64,000 nucleotides of DNA from Shewanella eurypsychrophilus (GCF_007004545.3 NZ_CP045503.2:2822501-2886500), one strand, 5' to 3'; shown: positions 24,007 through 33,076, numbered from the stretch's first letter. The notes: generated by a model from the letters alone, not told the origin. Numbers and translations are program-made.

Positions 24007-24292
24007 GTCGTCTTTCCTAAAAGATAATGTAGGGTGTTATAGGCATTCTTTATACCACTGTGAGAGAACATCTGATAGCGCATTTCTATACGAGTAGAAA
24101 AAATAGTTATAAATTGGGATAACCAACAGTTATTCACTATAAATATGAAGAAAATGAATATTTTGGGTTAGTTTTCTGAGAATTCTCATTTATACGCTGT
24201 AGGATTTATCAAAGAGGTTTTAGTCCTATTGGCTGAACCAGCTCTGTAAAGAGTTGTCAGTGATTTTAAGTCCAGTTTAGGATATTTAGATA

Positions 24293-24607
24293 CAAAAAAG
24301 CCCCGACTAATGTCAGGGCTTGAATGATGGTACCCGAGGCCGGAATTGAACCGGTACGTGCCCTGTTAAGAGTAGCGGGGGATTTTAGATCCTATTGGCA
24401 GGAGCTAAGCACTGTTCAACAAAGGCTAGATACAAAAAAGCCCTGACATTAGTCAGGGCTTGAATGATGGTACCCGAGGCCGGAATTGAACCGGCACGTG
24501 CCCTGTTAAGAGTTGCGGGGGATTTTAAATCCTATTGGCAGGAGCTAAGCACTGTTCAACAAAGGCTAGATACAAAAAAGCCCCGACTAATGTCAGGGCT
24601 TAAATGA
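24293..24607 (-). repeat. Tandem 140-bp repeats, each with a 3' half of tRNA-Leu(UAA) and a terminator
   Basis: The marker CAAAAAAGCC recurs at 24293, 24433 and 24573, an exact 140-bp spacing. Read on the minus strand, each unit has an anticodon-arm-like GGATTTAAAATCC (one base changed in the outer copy), an altered variable region, the T-arm GGTTCAATTCCGG, the 3' end CTCGGGTACCA, and then a stem-loop terminator with U-run. The 5' acceptor and D-arm are missing. The third marker is the terminator of the real tRNA-Leu gene. These are half-tRNA pseudogenes amplified in tandem downstream of a functional tRNA operon. Confidence 0.85.
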
Positions 24608-24693
24608 TGGTACCCGAGGCCGGAATTGAACCGGCACGCCTATTAAGCGAGGGATTTTAAATCCCTTGTGTCTACCGATTCCACCACTCGGGC
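24608..24693 (-). tRNA. tRNA-Leu (UAA)
   Basis: 86 nt including encoded CCA. On the minus strand it starts GCCCGAGTGGTGG, has anticodon loop ATTTAAAAT (anticodon TAA), a long variable arm as expected for Leu, T-arm GGTTCAATTCC, and an acceptor that pairs GCCCGAG with CTCGGGT (one weak pair). It is the last functional gene of the Gly-Cys-Leu operon. Confidence 0.95.
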
Positions 24694-24791
24694 AAACTCG
24701 TTGATTTTGATGATACGTATTATCGGTAGTTAATACTGTGTCTCTTGATAGCAATCTTTCAAGAATTAAACACTCACCAAATTCTAAATTG

Positions 24792-24865
24792 TGGAGGCGC
24801 GACCCGGAGTCGAACCGAGATCGACGGATTTGCAATCCGCAGCATAGCCATTCTGCCATCGCGCC
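24792..24865 (-). tRNA. tRNA-Cys (GCA)
   Basis: 74 nt including CCA. The acceptor GGCGCGA pairs with TCGCGCC; anticodon loop ATTGCAAAT gives anticodon GCA; T-arm GGTTCGACTCC. Middle gene of the operon, as cysT in E. coli. Confidence 0.95.
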
Positions 24866-24887
24866 ACATTTATTTCGATTGTATGAT

Positions 24888-24925
24888 TGGAGCGGCCTTC
24901 TCTTATGAAGAGAGGTTCGAACCAG
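24888..24925 (-). pseudogene. Vestigial tRNA 3' end (tRNA-Gly-like)
   Basis: On the minus strand it shows GGTTCGAACC followed by a scrambled segment and GCCGCTCCA, close to the tail of the tRNA-Gly encoded at 24963-25038. The flank TATGATTGGAGCG is repeated at both places. No 5' half is present, so it is a partial duplication. Confidence 0.6.
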
Positions 24926-24962
24926 CAAACCTTAATTTAAGGTCGTATATCATATATATGAT

Positions 24963-25038
24963 TGGAGCGACATATCGGGTTCGAACCGATGACCTATACC
25001 TTGGCAAGGTATCGCTCTACCAACTGAGCTAATGTCGC
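24963..25038 (-). tRNA. tRNA-Gly (GCC)
   Basis: 76 nt including CCA. The acceptor GCGACAT pairs with ATGTCGC; D-arm AGCTCAGTTGGTAGAGC; anticodon loop CTTGCCAAG gives GCC; T-arm GGTTCGAACCC. First gene of the operon, as glyW in E. coli. Confidence 0.96.
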
Positions 25039-25109
25039 TTACATAATCATATCAATCTTATCTGCATCAAGTTCTTGCTTAAGAAGCTTCCCCTTGACTA
25101 CGGAATGGC

Positions 25110-25137
25110 ATTCTACCGATTTACTGCTGATAGTCAA
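25110..25137 (-). promoter_or_regulatory. Promoter of the tRNA Gly-Cys-Leu operon
   Basis: On the minus strand, TTGACT (25132-25137), a 16-base spacer and TAGAAT (25110-25115). Transcription would begin near 25103, about 65 bases ahead of tRNA-Gly. Confidence 0.65.
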
Positions 25138-25141
25138 TCAA

Positions 25142-25678
25142 CAAAATAGCTAAAAATACGCTTTTTAAACTGACTGATGCTAAAACGATCATAGTGGTTA
25201 AAATTAAACAAATATCTGTTTAATCAATACTCAACTTGCCGTGTTAGGTCATAAAGTAGGCTTGTTTATTCCTGCATTTTCTACAAGCAAGGTACTTATC
25301 GAAGAGATTTGCCCTTTAACTAACACGTCCGTCATTTTTATTAGATAAATGACAGAGTTCTATAAGCATGAGTAACTAAATCACTACCAATCACTACTAG
25401 CACTAGAAAGGCCGCACGAGACGTTCCCCGCTAAAATAAAACGGAATAATATTGAAGGCTAACCATCATCGGCTATTTAACAATGACATTGCCCACTTCC
25501 CTACTCTATTAACTTCTACTTAGACAGCTTTAACATTCAGCTTTTCACTCAACTTCTATACACATACTAGGAGGTGAAATTGGTGAGTTCATTAAAATGT
25601 CTCCTGCAAACCAGTAAGTATAATCAAACCGCATAACTGAGTTGTTTAGCTGCAACTCATCAACAAGAGAACTTTCAC
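25142..25678. other. Intergenic region without a recognisable gene
   Basis: About 540 AT-rich bases between the tRNA promoter and the PAP2 gene. I see no coding frame, RNA structure or repeat that I can support; the last part must hold the PAP2 promoter. Confidence 0.5.
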
Positions 25679-26980
25679 GTGAAACTAAATGTAAAGCAAA
25701 TAGTGCCAGTTGCTATCGCAGCAAGCTTATTCAGTACTATGGTCATAGCTAAAAGTGAGATCCTGCAAACCAATACTGGAACTATCTCAGAGATAGGAGA
25801 CTGGATGCAGATTATTATCCCTACTGGGGCTATGGTAGGAAGTCTGGCTATCGGCGATACTGAAGGGGCATGGCAGTTAACTAAAGGATTAGGCACCTCT
25901 GCAACAATTACTCATGGTTTAAAGTTTGTCTATAGAAAGATGAGGCCTGATGGCACAAAGCCGAACTCTTTCCCATCAGGCCATACTTCTGCCGCGTTCG
26001 CTGGTGCGGCTTATCTTCATCATCGATACGGTGATGCTTGGGCAGTTCCTGCGTATGGCGCAGCTGTATTTGTTGGCTTTAGCCGCGTACACGCAAACAG
26101 ACATTTTATTGATGATGTCATGGCCGGTGGTGCTATATCAGTACTCACTAGTCTCTATTTCACAGAGCCATACCATCAGTCAGATTTAATGCTTGTCCCC
26201 TCTATTACAGAAGACGGTTTCGCGGTAAACGCCAGTTATGTATTTGGACGAGAGAAAAAGCAAAGGGCCGGGTACAGTAACGTTAGAGATAGCACTGATC
26301 TCCGCAACAGTTATTCTCTGTTTATCGGTGGTTCAAGTACTAAAAGAAATAGTATTAACGATGGCATGAATATTCCATTCGATCTCTATCATTTTGGACG
26401 AGATAACGAGCCAAACACGTATGCAGCTTCTCACCTCACGTTTGGGATCTCAGACAATCAATATATAAACCTCTCGTTCACTCCTTATGAATCTAGGACT
26501 CAGAAAGAACATATGGAAGATGTGAAGTTTAAAAGTGAAACATACCTTGCAGGCAATGAGATTGTAACGGCCTATAGCCTCTGGAATGCCACTGCTGATT
26601 ATATGTTTGAGTTATTACCGGACAGTAACTGGAAGCTGGATGTCGGTGTCGGTTTATCCATGAGCTTGTTGTCTTTCAGAATGGACTATGTCGCGGGTGA
26701 ACACTTAGCTGAGGCCGGTAATTTCTTCGTCGCGCCATCAGTGGCCACTGAAGTTGGATACCAATTAACAGATAAGCTGTCTGCTAACCTAGGGATGCGG
26801 ATCACAGCCTCTTCAATGCTGAACTCTCAAGACGTATGGTCAAGCATTGATTATAAGTTTAATCATCGCTGGGCTGCTTCTATTGTTGTTGGCAGCTTTG
26901 AACAGCAAGTAGAGTCAAAACATATAAGTAATGATCTATCTCTTGATTATAGTGGTTTCAATGTTAAATATTCGTTCTGA
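25679..26980 (+). CDS. Exported PAP2-family phosphatase with a C-terminal beta-strand-rich domain
   Basis: 433 residues from a GTG start. A signal peptide (about 1-24, cut near VIA-KS) is followed by a PAP2 domain with all three motifs: K82-x6-R89-P90, PSGH at 99-102, and R136 to H142 and D145/146. About 250 further residues have alternating hydrophobic patterns, many aromatic residues and a final Phe (VKYSF), as in an outer-membrane beta-barrel. It probably removes phosphate from lipids or undecaprenyl-type substrates at the envelope. The PAP2-plus-barrel combination deserves note. Confidence 0.85.
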   Translation: MKLNVKQIVPVAIAASLFSTMVIAKSEILQTNTGTISEIGDWMQIIIPTGAMVGSLAIGDTEGAWQLTKGLGTSATITHGLKFVYRKMRPDGTKPNSFPSGHTSAAFAGAAYLHHRYGDAWAVPAYGAAVFVGFSRVHANRHFIDDVMAGGAISVLTSLYFTEPYHQSDLMLVPSITEDGFAVNASYVFGREKKQRAGYSNVRDSTDLRNSYSLFIGGSSTKRNSINDGMNIPFDLYHFGRDNEPNTYAASHLTFGISDNQYINLSFTPYESRTQKEHMEDVKFKSETYLAGNEIVTAYSLWNATADYMFELLPDSNWKLDVGVGLSMSLLSFRMDYVAGEHLAEAGNFFVAPSVATEVGYQLTDKLSANLGMRITASSMLNSQDVWSSIDYKFNHRWAASIVVGSFEQQVESKHISNDLSLDYSGFNVKYSF

Positions 26981-27030
26981 AATCCTAGAGCGCTAATTTG
27001 ATCTTGGGTGTGAACTTAGCAATACAAAAA

Positions 27031-27053
27031 AGCCCCGTAGATACGAGGCTTTT
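27031..27053. terminator. Terminator between the PAP2 gene and gapB
   Basis: AGCCCCGTA-GAT-ACGAGGCT forms an imperfect stem with A-run before and T-run after, placed between convergent genes. Confidence 0.75.
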
Positions 27054-27076
27054 AAATATTGTTATTGAATTAAATA

Positions 27077-28516
27077 TTAGCCAATAGGCAAAGATTGGTA
27101 GTTTAGTTCAAGCATCTTTTGCATTACACCGACGACTTGGCAGCTGTAGCCAAACTCGTTGTCATACCATACATATAAAATGGCACGGTTGCCTTCAGCA
27201 ATGGTGGCGTGAGAATCGACTACACCAGCGTAGCGCGAGCCAACAAGATCTGAAGACACAATCTCAGTAGACTCAGTGAAGTCGATTTGGTTTTGCAGTT
27301 CAGAATGCAGTGACATATCACGCAGGTACTGATTTACATCATCTTTGCTATTAGTCTCATTATCTAGATTCAATGTAATGATTGCCATTGAGACATTAGG
27401 TGTAGGTACTCGAATAGCATTACCTGTCAGCTTACCAGCAAGTTCAGGTAAAGCCTTAGCGACTGCCTTTGCTGCACCCGTTTCGGTGATCACCATATTT
27501 AATGGTGCGCTTCGTCCACGACGATCGGCGCTATGATAGTTATCGATTAAGTTTTGGTCGTTGGTATATGAATGAATCGTTTCAACATGGCCATTAGTAA
27601 TGCCATATTTATCATTCATTGCTTTTAAAATTGGTGTAATAGCGTTGGTTGTACAACTAGCCGCCGATACGATTTTATCTTCACTGAGAATATCAGCTTC
27701 ATTGACACCATAAACGATGTTCTTAATCTGACCTTTTGCAGGCGCTGTCAGTAGAACTTTAGCCACGCCTTTAGATTTAAGGTGTAAGCCGAGCCCATCT
27801 TCATCTTTCCAAATACCAGTATTGTCTACAACTAGTGCATTACTGATGTCATATTTAGTGTAATCAACTTCATCTGGAGAGTTCGCATAGATAACTTGAA
27901 TATAAGTACCATTAGCGATAATGGCATTATTCTCTTCATCGACTTCAACAGAGCCATTAAAGGGTCCATGAACGGAATCACGTCTTAACAAGCTGGCACG
28001 TTTCTCTAAATCACCTTTACGGCCACCACGAAGTACGATGGCACGAAGACGAAGTTTATTACTAACGCCTGTTCTTTCTATTAAAAGACGCGCAAGTAAA
28101 CGGCCAATTCGACCGAAACCATAAAGCACCACATCTCTTGCTTCCTGGGTATCTTCATGATCAATGGCAGCAGCCAGTTCACGACTCATGTAGGCTTCGA
28201 TGCCACTTGCATCATCGTTTTCACGCCAATATTTAATCGCTAACTTGCCGATATCAACTTTACATTGCTTAACGGCTAATTTGCTTAATGCTTCTACAAA
28301 AGGAAAACTTTCACGTAATCTTAGCTTGTAGCCGACAAAGCGACGGACGAGACGATGTGATTTGATGATCTCGATAGTTGATGCGTTAAGTAACGGCTTA
28401 CCGTATAAAACGACTTCTACACCTTGATTACGATATAATTTACCAAGCAAAGGTTGCATAGCCTCTGCCATTTCGAAACGTTCTTGCCAGCTTTGTAGGT
28501 GTTTATCAGCGCTCAT
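27077..28516 (-). CDS. gapB: GapB-type glyceraldehyde-3-phosphate dehydrogenase with N-terminal extension
   Basis: 479 residues, about 140 longer than GapA. The Rossmann start VVLYGFGRIGRLLARLL lies only at about residue 127. The catalytic Cys is in SAASCTTNAITP and the catalytic His in HSYTNDQNLIDNYHSADRRGRSAP. The first 125 residues are helical and of unknown role. The enzyme oxidises glyceraldehyde-3-phosphate or a similar sugar phosphate with NAD(P). A short GapA lies nearby at 29779-30789, so the two may serve opposite directions of the pathway (inference). Confidence 0.88.
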   Translation of the reverse strand: MSADKHLQSWQERFEMAEAMQPLLGKLYRNQGVEVVLYGKPLLNASTIEIIKSHRLVRRFVGYKLRLRESFPFVEALSKLAVKQCKVDIGKLAIKYWRENDDASGIEAYMSRELAAAIDHEDTQEARDVVLYGFGRIGRLLARLLIERTGVSNKLRLRAIVLRGGRKGDLEKRASLLRRDSVHGPFNGSVEVDEENNAIIANGTYIQVIYANSPDEVDYTKYDISNALVVDNTGIWKDEDGLGLHLKSKGVAKVLLTAPAKGQIKNIVYGVNEADILSEDKIVSAASCTTNAITPILKAMNDKYGITNGHVETIHSYTNDQNLIDNYHSADRRGRSAPLNMVITETGAAKAVAKALPELAGKLTGNAIRVPTPNVSMAIITLNLDNETNSKDDVNQYLRDMSLHSELQNQIDFTESTEIVSSDLVGSRYAGVVDSHATIAEGNRAILYVWYDNEFGYSCQVVGVMQKMLELNYQSLPIG

Positions 28517-28719
28517 TTACGAATCCTTTATCTCACTATTCTGTTTTTTTTGCAGAAATGATTGAGTAACAAAAAGAAAAGACCAATACTTAGTTTTATA
28601 TTAAGGGGGGGAAGCCCTCTAGGTCGGCGCTATTGTAATGAAAAGTAGCCTTACAGGCTAGAAAGATATTTTTTGTAACGCTGTAATTTTATTAGCAAAA
28701 AACTGGCTCGGAGCCTATT

Positions 28720-29568
28720 TTGAACAAAAATTTTGTAATAATTACATCATTTATTAGCTTTATTGCATTTTCAAGCCTGCTAGGTTGCGATAATCAACGG
28801 GATACAGGATCAATATGTAAAAAAAATCCTGAACTTTGTAGTGATCTTCATGCCGATAGTTGGTGCCGATATGAGAAAGCAGACCTAATTCGTAAACGTT
28901 TTAAGCTAAAATTCACCGAATCTCCCACAGGTAAGGAGATCTATCAACATCTTCTTAATTTAGAAAAATACAATCAATGTATAGAGCTCGCTGCCGGCGT
29001 CCAACATATATTGCACCCTGAAAGAACCAATGATCGACTTCGCGCTTTCGGCCTTAGTGCGCAAAGCTTATCGCAAATGCAAGATACAACGAAAGAGAGT
29101 AAAGACCTTTATCTGGCATTTTATCATTGGACACGCTTTAGTGATCTCGATGCTGAGAAAATTGTCCTTACTGCACAAAGCGCAGATCAAATCGATGATA
29201 TTGTAATTTTGTCCCACATAGCCTCTTACTATCAAAAGTTTGATGCAATAAGAGCGATATCTATCTACCTAGAAGTGCTCGACATGAGTAATGAAGATAA
29301 TTTTAACCCTGATTGGTTGTTAGGTTTAGCTAACAGCTACCAAAGGCTAAATGATTTTGAGCTTACTTATCTGCTGTCTCGTGCCAATGTGTTAATGACT
29401 GATCAAAAAGTATCTGAAGACAAAATGCTTGCCTTAATTGCTGGTGATGCAGAACTCAGCAGGTATCTGGATAAGCAAGCTGATGAATTAGTCGATGTGA
29501 TTGAAGCTGGTGACTTTAAACAAAGTGCGATTAAAGCCATATTCGAAAGAGAAGCCCCTAGTAAGTAG
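28720..29568 (+). CDS. DUF2989 lipoprotein
   Basis: 282 residues from a TTG start with GGAG seven bases ahead. The signal peptide ends in the lipobox LLGC (Cys at residue 23). The mature part begins with a Cys-rich segment ICKKNPELC...SWC and continues as helical, TPR-like repeats. I recognise the DUF2989 pattern of Shewanella and Vibrio. Function is unknown. It lies between gapB and gapA, divergent from the first and in line with the second, a conserved order as far as I recall. Confidence 0.8.
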   Translation: MNKNFVIITSFISFIAFSSLLGCDNQRDTGSICKKNPELCSDLHADSWCRYEKADLIRKRFKLKFTESPTGKEIYQHLLNLEKYNQCIELAAGVQHILHPERTNDRLRAFGLSAQSLSQMQDTTKESKDLYLAFYHWTRFSDLDAEKIVLTAQSADQIDDIVILSHIASYYQKFDAIRAISIYLEVLDMSNEDNFNPDWLLGLANSYQRLNDFELTYLLSRANVLMTDQKVSEDKMLALIAGDAELSRYLDKQADELVDVIEAGDFKQSAIKAIFEREAPSK

Positions 29569-29778
29569 GGAACCAATCAGTGATAGAAAAATGTATGCCA
29601 TAACGAAGAATATTTACAGAGAAAATACCACTTTCTGTAAAAAACATGACCAATGTAATAAAAAAGACGATTATGTTAAGCATTAATGGCTTTATAAAGT
29701 GATATTACTTGACGGTAGCTGTCAGTTTGGTAATTTTACAACCAGAAGATAATTTTACATTCACCAGAGGGATATCAG

Positions 29779-30789
29779 ATGACTATCCGCGTAGCAATTA
29801 ACGGTTATGGCCGTATCGGCCGAAATGTTTTACGTGCACTTTATGAAAGTGAAAAAGACTACCCAATTCAGATCGTTGCTATCAACGATTTAGGTGATGC
29901 GTCTATTAACGCTCATTTAACCAAGTATGATTCAGTTCATGGCCGTTTCAACGCGAAAGTTGAACACGATGATGAAGCTATCTATGTTAATCAAGATAAG
30001 ATCCTGACCTTTTCTCAACGAGATCCATCAAAACTGCCATGGGCTGATTTGAATGTTGATGTCGTTTTCGAATGTACTGGTATGTTCACATCTAAAGAAG
30101 CTGTTCAGCCTCACTTAGATGCAGGTGCTAAGAAAGTCCTTATCTCTGCACCAGGCAAGAACGTTGATGCAACTGTTGTTTACGGTGTTAACAACGATGT
30201 AATAACTGCAGACATGACGGTTATTTCTAATGCTTCTTGTACTACTAACTGTTTAGCGCCTATCGCTAAGCCGTTAAACGATGAGATCGGTATTGAATCA
30301 GGTCTGATGACAACGATTCATGCTTACACGAATGACCAACGTTTGTCAGACGTATATCACACAGATTTACGTCGCGCTCGTGCTGCAGCAATGTCTATGA
30401 TCCCAACTCAAACTGGCGCCGCTGCGGCAGTTGGTCTTGTGGTACCTGAACTTGCTGGTAAATTTGATGGTCTAGCGGTACGTGTACCTACGGTAAACGT
30501 TTCACTTGTCGATCTATCATTTATCTCCTCTCGTGATACTACCGTCGAAGAAGTTAACGCGATAATCGAAAAAGCTGCTGCATCTGCGCCAATGAGCGAA
30601 GTGTTAGCTGTTAATAAAGAGCCATTGGTTTCTATCGATTTTAACCACAACCCGTTCTCATCTAACTTTGATGCAACTCAGACCCGTGTTAAAGGTCGCT
30701 TAGTTAAAGTGATGTCTTGGTATGATAACGAGTGGGGTTTCAGTAACCGCATGCTTGATAATGCTGTTGCTTTGATGACTGCAAAATAA
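29779..30789 (+). CDS. gapA: Glyceraldehyde-3-phosphate dehydrogenase, type I
   Basis: 336 residues. NAD-binding start [18 protein letters not shown], catalytic Cys in [12 protein letters not shown] near residue 155, catalytic His in TIHAYTNDQ, and [12 protein letters not shown] at the C-terminus. It catalyses the NAD-linked step of glycolysis. AGAGGG stands ahead of the ATG. It has a strong terminator of its own and is probably well expressed. Confidence 0.96.
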   Translation: MTIRVAINGYGRIGRNVLRALYESEKDYPIQIVAINDLGDASINAHLTKYDSVHGRFNAKVEHDDEAIYVNQDKILTFSQRDPSKLPWADLNVDVVFECTGMFTSKEAVQPHLDAGAKKVLISAPGKNVDATVVYGVNNDVITADMTVISNASCTTNCLAPIAKPLNDEIGIESGLMTTIHAYTNDQRLSDVYHTDLRRARAAAMSMIPTQTGAAAAVGLVVPELAGKFDGLAVRVPTVNVSLVDLSFISSRDTTVEEVNAIIEKAAASAPMSEVLAVNKEPLVSIDFNHNPFSSNFDATQTRVKGRLVKVMSWYDNEWGFSNRMLDNAVALMTAK

Positions 30790-30812
30790 TCTTATTCACT
30801 AAGATTCACAAG

Positions 30813-30837
30813 AGCCAACCTTAAGGTTGGCTTTTTT
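30813..30837 (+). terminator. gapA terminator
   Basis: AGCCAACC-TTAA-GGTTGGCT with six T residues, 24 bases after the stop. Confidence 0.93.
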
Positions 30838-31015
30838 ATGCCTGTTAAATAAAAATCTATCAAACTTCTATACACAAAGTGAGTCAGTCGTTCAATGGTA
30901 TTATGTTAGTTAATGCCGGCGACAATGATTAGGCGATAAATAATCATAGGTTCTGATTTACTTTCGTAACACTTAGGGTAAGAATATGACCACTTTTTCT
31001 TAGTGTAGTTTTTGT

Positions 31016-31696
31016 ATGTCTCTTGCTATTGTTCTCGTCGAACCCACTCGTCCTGCTAATGTAGGTGCTGCCGCTAGGGCTATAAAAACCATGGGGTTTG
31101 ACCAACTCGTTTTAGTTAATTCACATCTTCATCTTGAGAAGGAAGCTCATTGGCTAGCCCACGGTGCCACTGATATCTTAGAGAACACCTTAGTTTTAGA
31201 CTCGGTAGCTGAGGTTAAAAGTCAGTTCGATCAACTGATAGCTACTACGGCGAGAGAAAGAGGAATACAAAGGCATTACTTAACCCCTGAGGCTCTCAAT
31301 GAGGCCTTATTAAGTCAAACGACTTCAGTTAATAACACAGCATTACTTTTCGGTAGAGAGTCCTGTGGATTGTCTAATAGTGAACTCGCACTCTGTGACT
31401 TGTATTCATATGTTCCCCTTATCAATGACTACCCCTCCCTTAATTTAGCTCAAGCTGTCATGGTTTATAGTTATGCTTTAAGTCAGGTCAATAATCGACT
31501 GAAGATAAAGCATATAGATGCTGGCCAAGGACAACTGCAAGCCTTAAAGCAGAGAACCAGTGACTTACTGCAAAAGCTCGAAGCTCAAGATGATACGAAA
31601 CTGACTCAATGGCTGCTAGATGGTATTAGTTTACTCGGTGATAGAGACTGTAAGATGGCTCACCAATTACTCAACGACATACATCGCAAGCTCTAG
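31016..31696 (+). CDS. SPOUT-class RNA methyltransferase of the LasT/YjtD group (TrmJ-related)
   Basis: 226 residues, matching E. coli LasT/YjtD in length. ANVGAAARAIKTMGF at the start, FGRESCGLSN in the middle and PSLNLAQAVMVYSYAL near 140-155 form the knotted AdoMet-binding site. The HWLAHGATD segment matches LasT (WVAHGSGD) better than TrmJ. TrmJ methylates ribose 32 of tRNAs; the LasT branch has no firm substrate. Start ATG has no strong ribosome binding site. Confidence 0.87.
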   Translation: MSLAIVLVEPTRPANVGAAARAIKTMGFDQLVLVNSHLHLEKEAHWLAHGATDILENTLVLDSVAEVKSQFDQLIATTARERGIQRHYLTPEALNEALLSQTTSVNNTALLFGRESCGLSNSELALCDLYSYVPLINDYPSLNLAQAVMVYSYALSQVNNRLKIKHIDAGQGQLQALKQRTSDLLQKLEAQDDTKLTQWLLDGISLLGDRDCKMAHQLLNDIHRKL

Positions 31697-32050
31697 TGAA
31701 TACATTCCCCCCCGCGTCATAAACGGGTAAATTGCCGATAATATAATGTTCCGATATCTCATTGGACATTATATTAATGGTCAGCTACGCATTCTTAATG
31801 CGAATACCTCTCCTTTGTGTTCTAAATTGCTTATCTTTCACGCACATATCATATTTTCGGCTATATGAATTTGTTCTAACAAGTGATGACATATTGCCTA
31901 TCATTTAATTGATGTAGATCAATTTTCAATCGTTTCAGCCATCAATAGAAAGATAAGCTTGCTCAGCCAGATTGGTCTTGTCTGCAATACAGACGTAACG
32001 AATAACCTGAACTGAGCGTACTAACACGATAGAGAAACAGGAGAGTGCTG
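31697..32050. other. Regulatory intergenic region ahead of the bacterioferritin genes
   Basis: No gene. It holds an inverted repeat AATATAATGTTCC (31740-31752) and GGACATTATATT (31764-31775), and a perfect FNR-type palindrome at 31909. The rest shows nothing further. Confidence 0.6.
31909..31922. promoter_or_regulatory. FNR/EtrA-type site upstream of the bacterioferritin pair
   Basis: TTGATGTAGATCAA is a perfect TTGAT-N4-ATCAA palindrome, about 130 bases before the first bfr start. It suggests control by EtrA, or by CRP, whose half-sites are similar. Confidence 0.75.
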
Positions 32051-32521
32051 ATGAAGGGTAAGACTAAAGTCACCAGTGTATTGAATCAAATGCTGATATT
32101 AGAGTTAACTTCTATCAATCAATATTTTTTGCATGCCAGAATATACAAGAACTGGGGGCTAGAAGAACTCAATGAGCAAGAATATAAAAAATCAATTCTG
32201 GACATGAAACAAGCAGATGATTTAATTGAACGCATACTGTTTCTCGAAGCATTACCTAATTTACAGCAATTAAATAAATTAAGAATTGGTGAGCACACCG
32301 AAGAGATGATCCAATGCGATAAGGATTTGCAAGATGAGCAAATCCTGGCGCTACGAGAAGCTATCGCCCTGTGTGAAACCGAAGAAGATTACGTTAGCCG
32401 TGAATTGCTCGAAAAAATATTAGAAGGTGAAGAAGAACATCTAGATTGGATTGAGTCACAGCAATTCTTAATCGATGCTACAGGCATTGAAAACTATCAA
32501 CAAACGATGATGGAGGATTAA
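32051..32521 (+). CDS. Bacterioferritin heme-binding type subunit lacking ferroxidase ligands
   Basis: 156 residues from the ATG at 32051 (AGGAG in front). Against E. coli numbering it keeps the heme ligand Met52 and Glu18, Glu127 and His130, but has Asp at 51, Gln at 54 and Gln at 94. Three of six di-iron ligands are therefore lost while heme binding remains. The gene directly downstream shows the reverse pattern, so the two should form a mixed 24-subunit iron store in the cytoplasm, with this chain providing the heme route for iron release. Confidence 0.92.
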   Translation: MKGKTKVTSVLNQMLILELTSINQYFLHARIYKNWGLEELNEQEYKKSILDMKQADDLIERILFLEALPNLQQLNKLRIGEHTEEMIQCDKDLQDEQILALREAIALCETEEDYVSRELLEKILEGEEEHLDWIESQQFLIDATGIENYQQTMMED

Positions 32522-32522
32522 C

Positions 32523-33005
32523 ATGAAAGGTGTTCAGAATGTTATTAATCACTTAAATAAACAGCTGACATTAGAGTTAACCTCGATGGATCAGTACTTA
32601 GCTCATTCCAAAATGTATGAAGATTGGGGGATAAATAAACTACACGAAAAGTTAGCCCATGAGTATGAAGAAGAGTTAGAACATGCCAGACGCTTAACTC
32701 AGCGGATTTTGTTTCTGGAAGGCACTCCAGATACCGCATCAAGGCAACCGATTAAAGTTGGTGACAACGTCAAACAGATGCTAGAAAACGATCTGGAAGC
32801 AGAGAGAACCGTAGCGGCTAGTTTAAGAGAAATCATAGGGATCTGCGAGACATCCCAGGATTATGTGAGTCGAGAAATTCTTGAAGATTTACTCGATGAT
32901 ACTGAGATGGATCATATCTACTGGTTAGAGCAACATCTCGGACTTATCGATAAGGTCGGACTTCAGAATTACATACAGTCACAAATGGGTAGCCAAGACG
33001 GTTAA
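32523..33005 (+). CDS. Bacterioferritin ferroxidase-type subunit without heme Met
   Basis: 160 residues starting two bases after the previous stop, with GGAGG overlapping it. Glu18, Glu51, His54 and Glu94 are all present, and the last pair ExxH is kept with a one-residue insertion (Glu128, His131). The heme ligand Met52 is replaced by Leu. It should oxidise ferrous iron at its di-iron centre but cannot supply the axial Met of a heme. It is the partner of the preceding subunit, a division of labour known from paired Bfr subunits in other proteobacteria. Confidence 0.92.
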   Translation: MKGVQNVINHLNKQLTLELTSMDQYLAHSKMYEDWGINKLHEKLAHEYEEELEHARRLTQRILFLEGTPDTASRQPIKVGDNVKQMLENDLEAERTVAASLREIIGICETSQDYVSREILEDLLDDTEMDHIYWLEQHLGLIDKVGLQNYIQSQMGSQDG

Positions 33006-33025
33006 TCCCCTGCCCTAATGCATAC

Positions 33026-33062
33026 AAAGAGCCTCTTACTAAGCATAAGTAAGAGACTCTTT
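33026..33062. terminator. Bidirectional terminator after the bacterioferritin operon
   Basis: AAAGAG-C-CTCTTACT pairs with AGTAAGAG-A-CTCTTT with one mismatch over a 7-base loop, between convergent genes. Confidence 0.85.
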
Positions 33063-33076
33063 GCTTATACCAAGTA

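Noticed and set aside
24293..24607. Two additional complete tRNA-Leu genes
   Set aside because: The 5' acceptor and D-arm are missing, so no cloverleaf can form.
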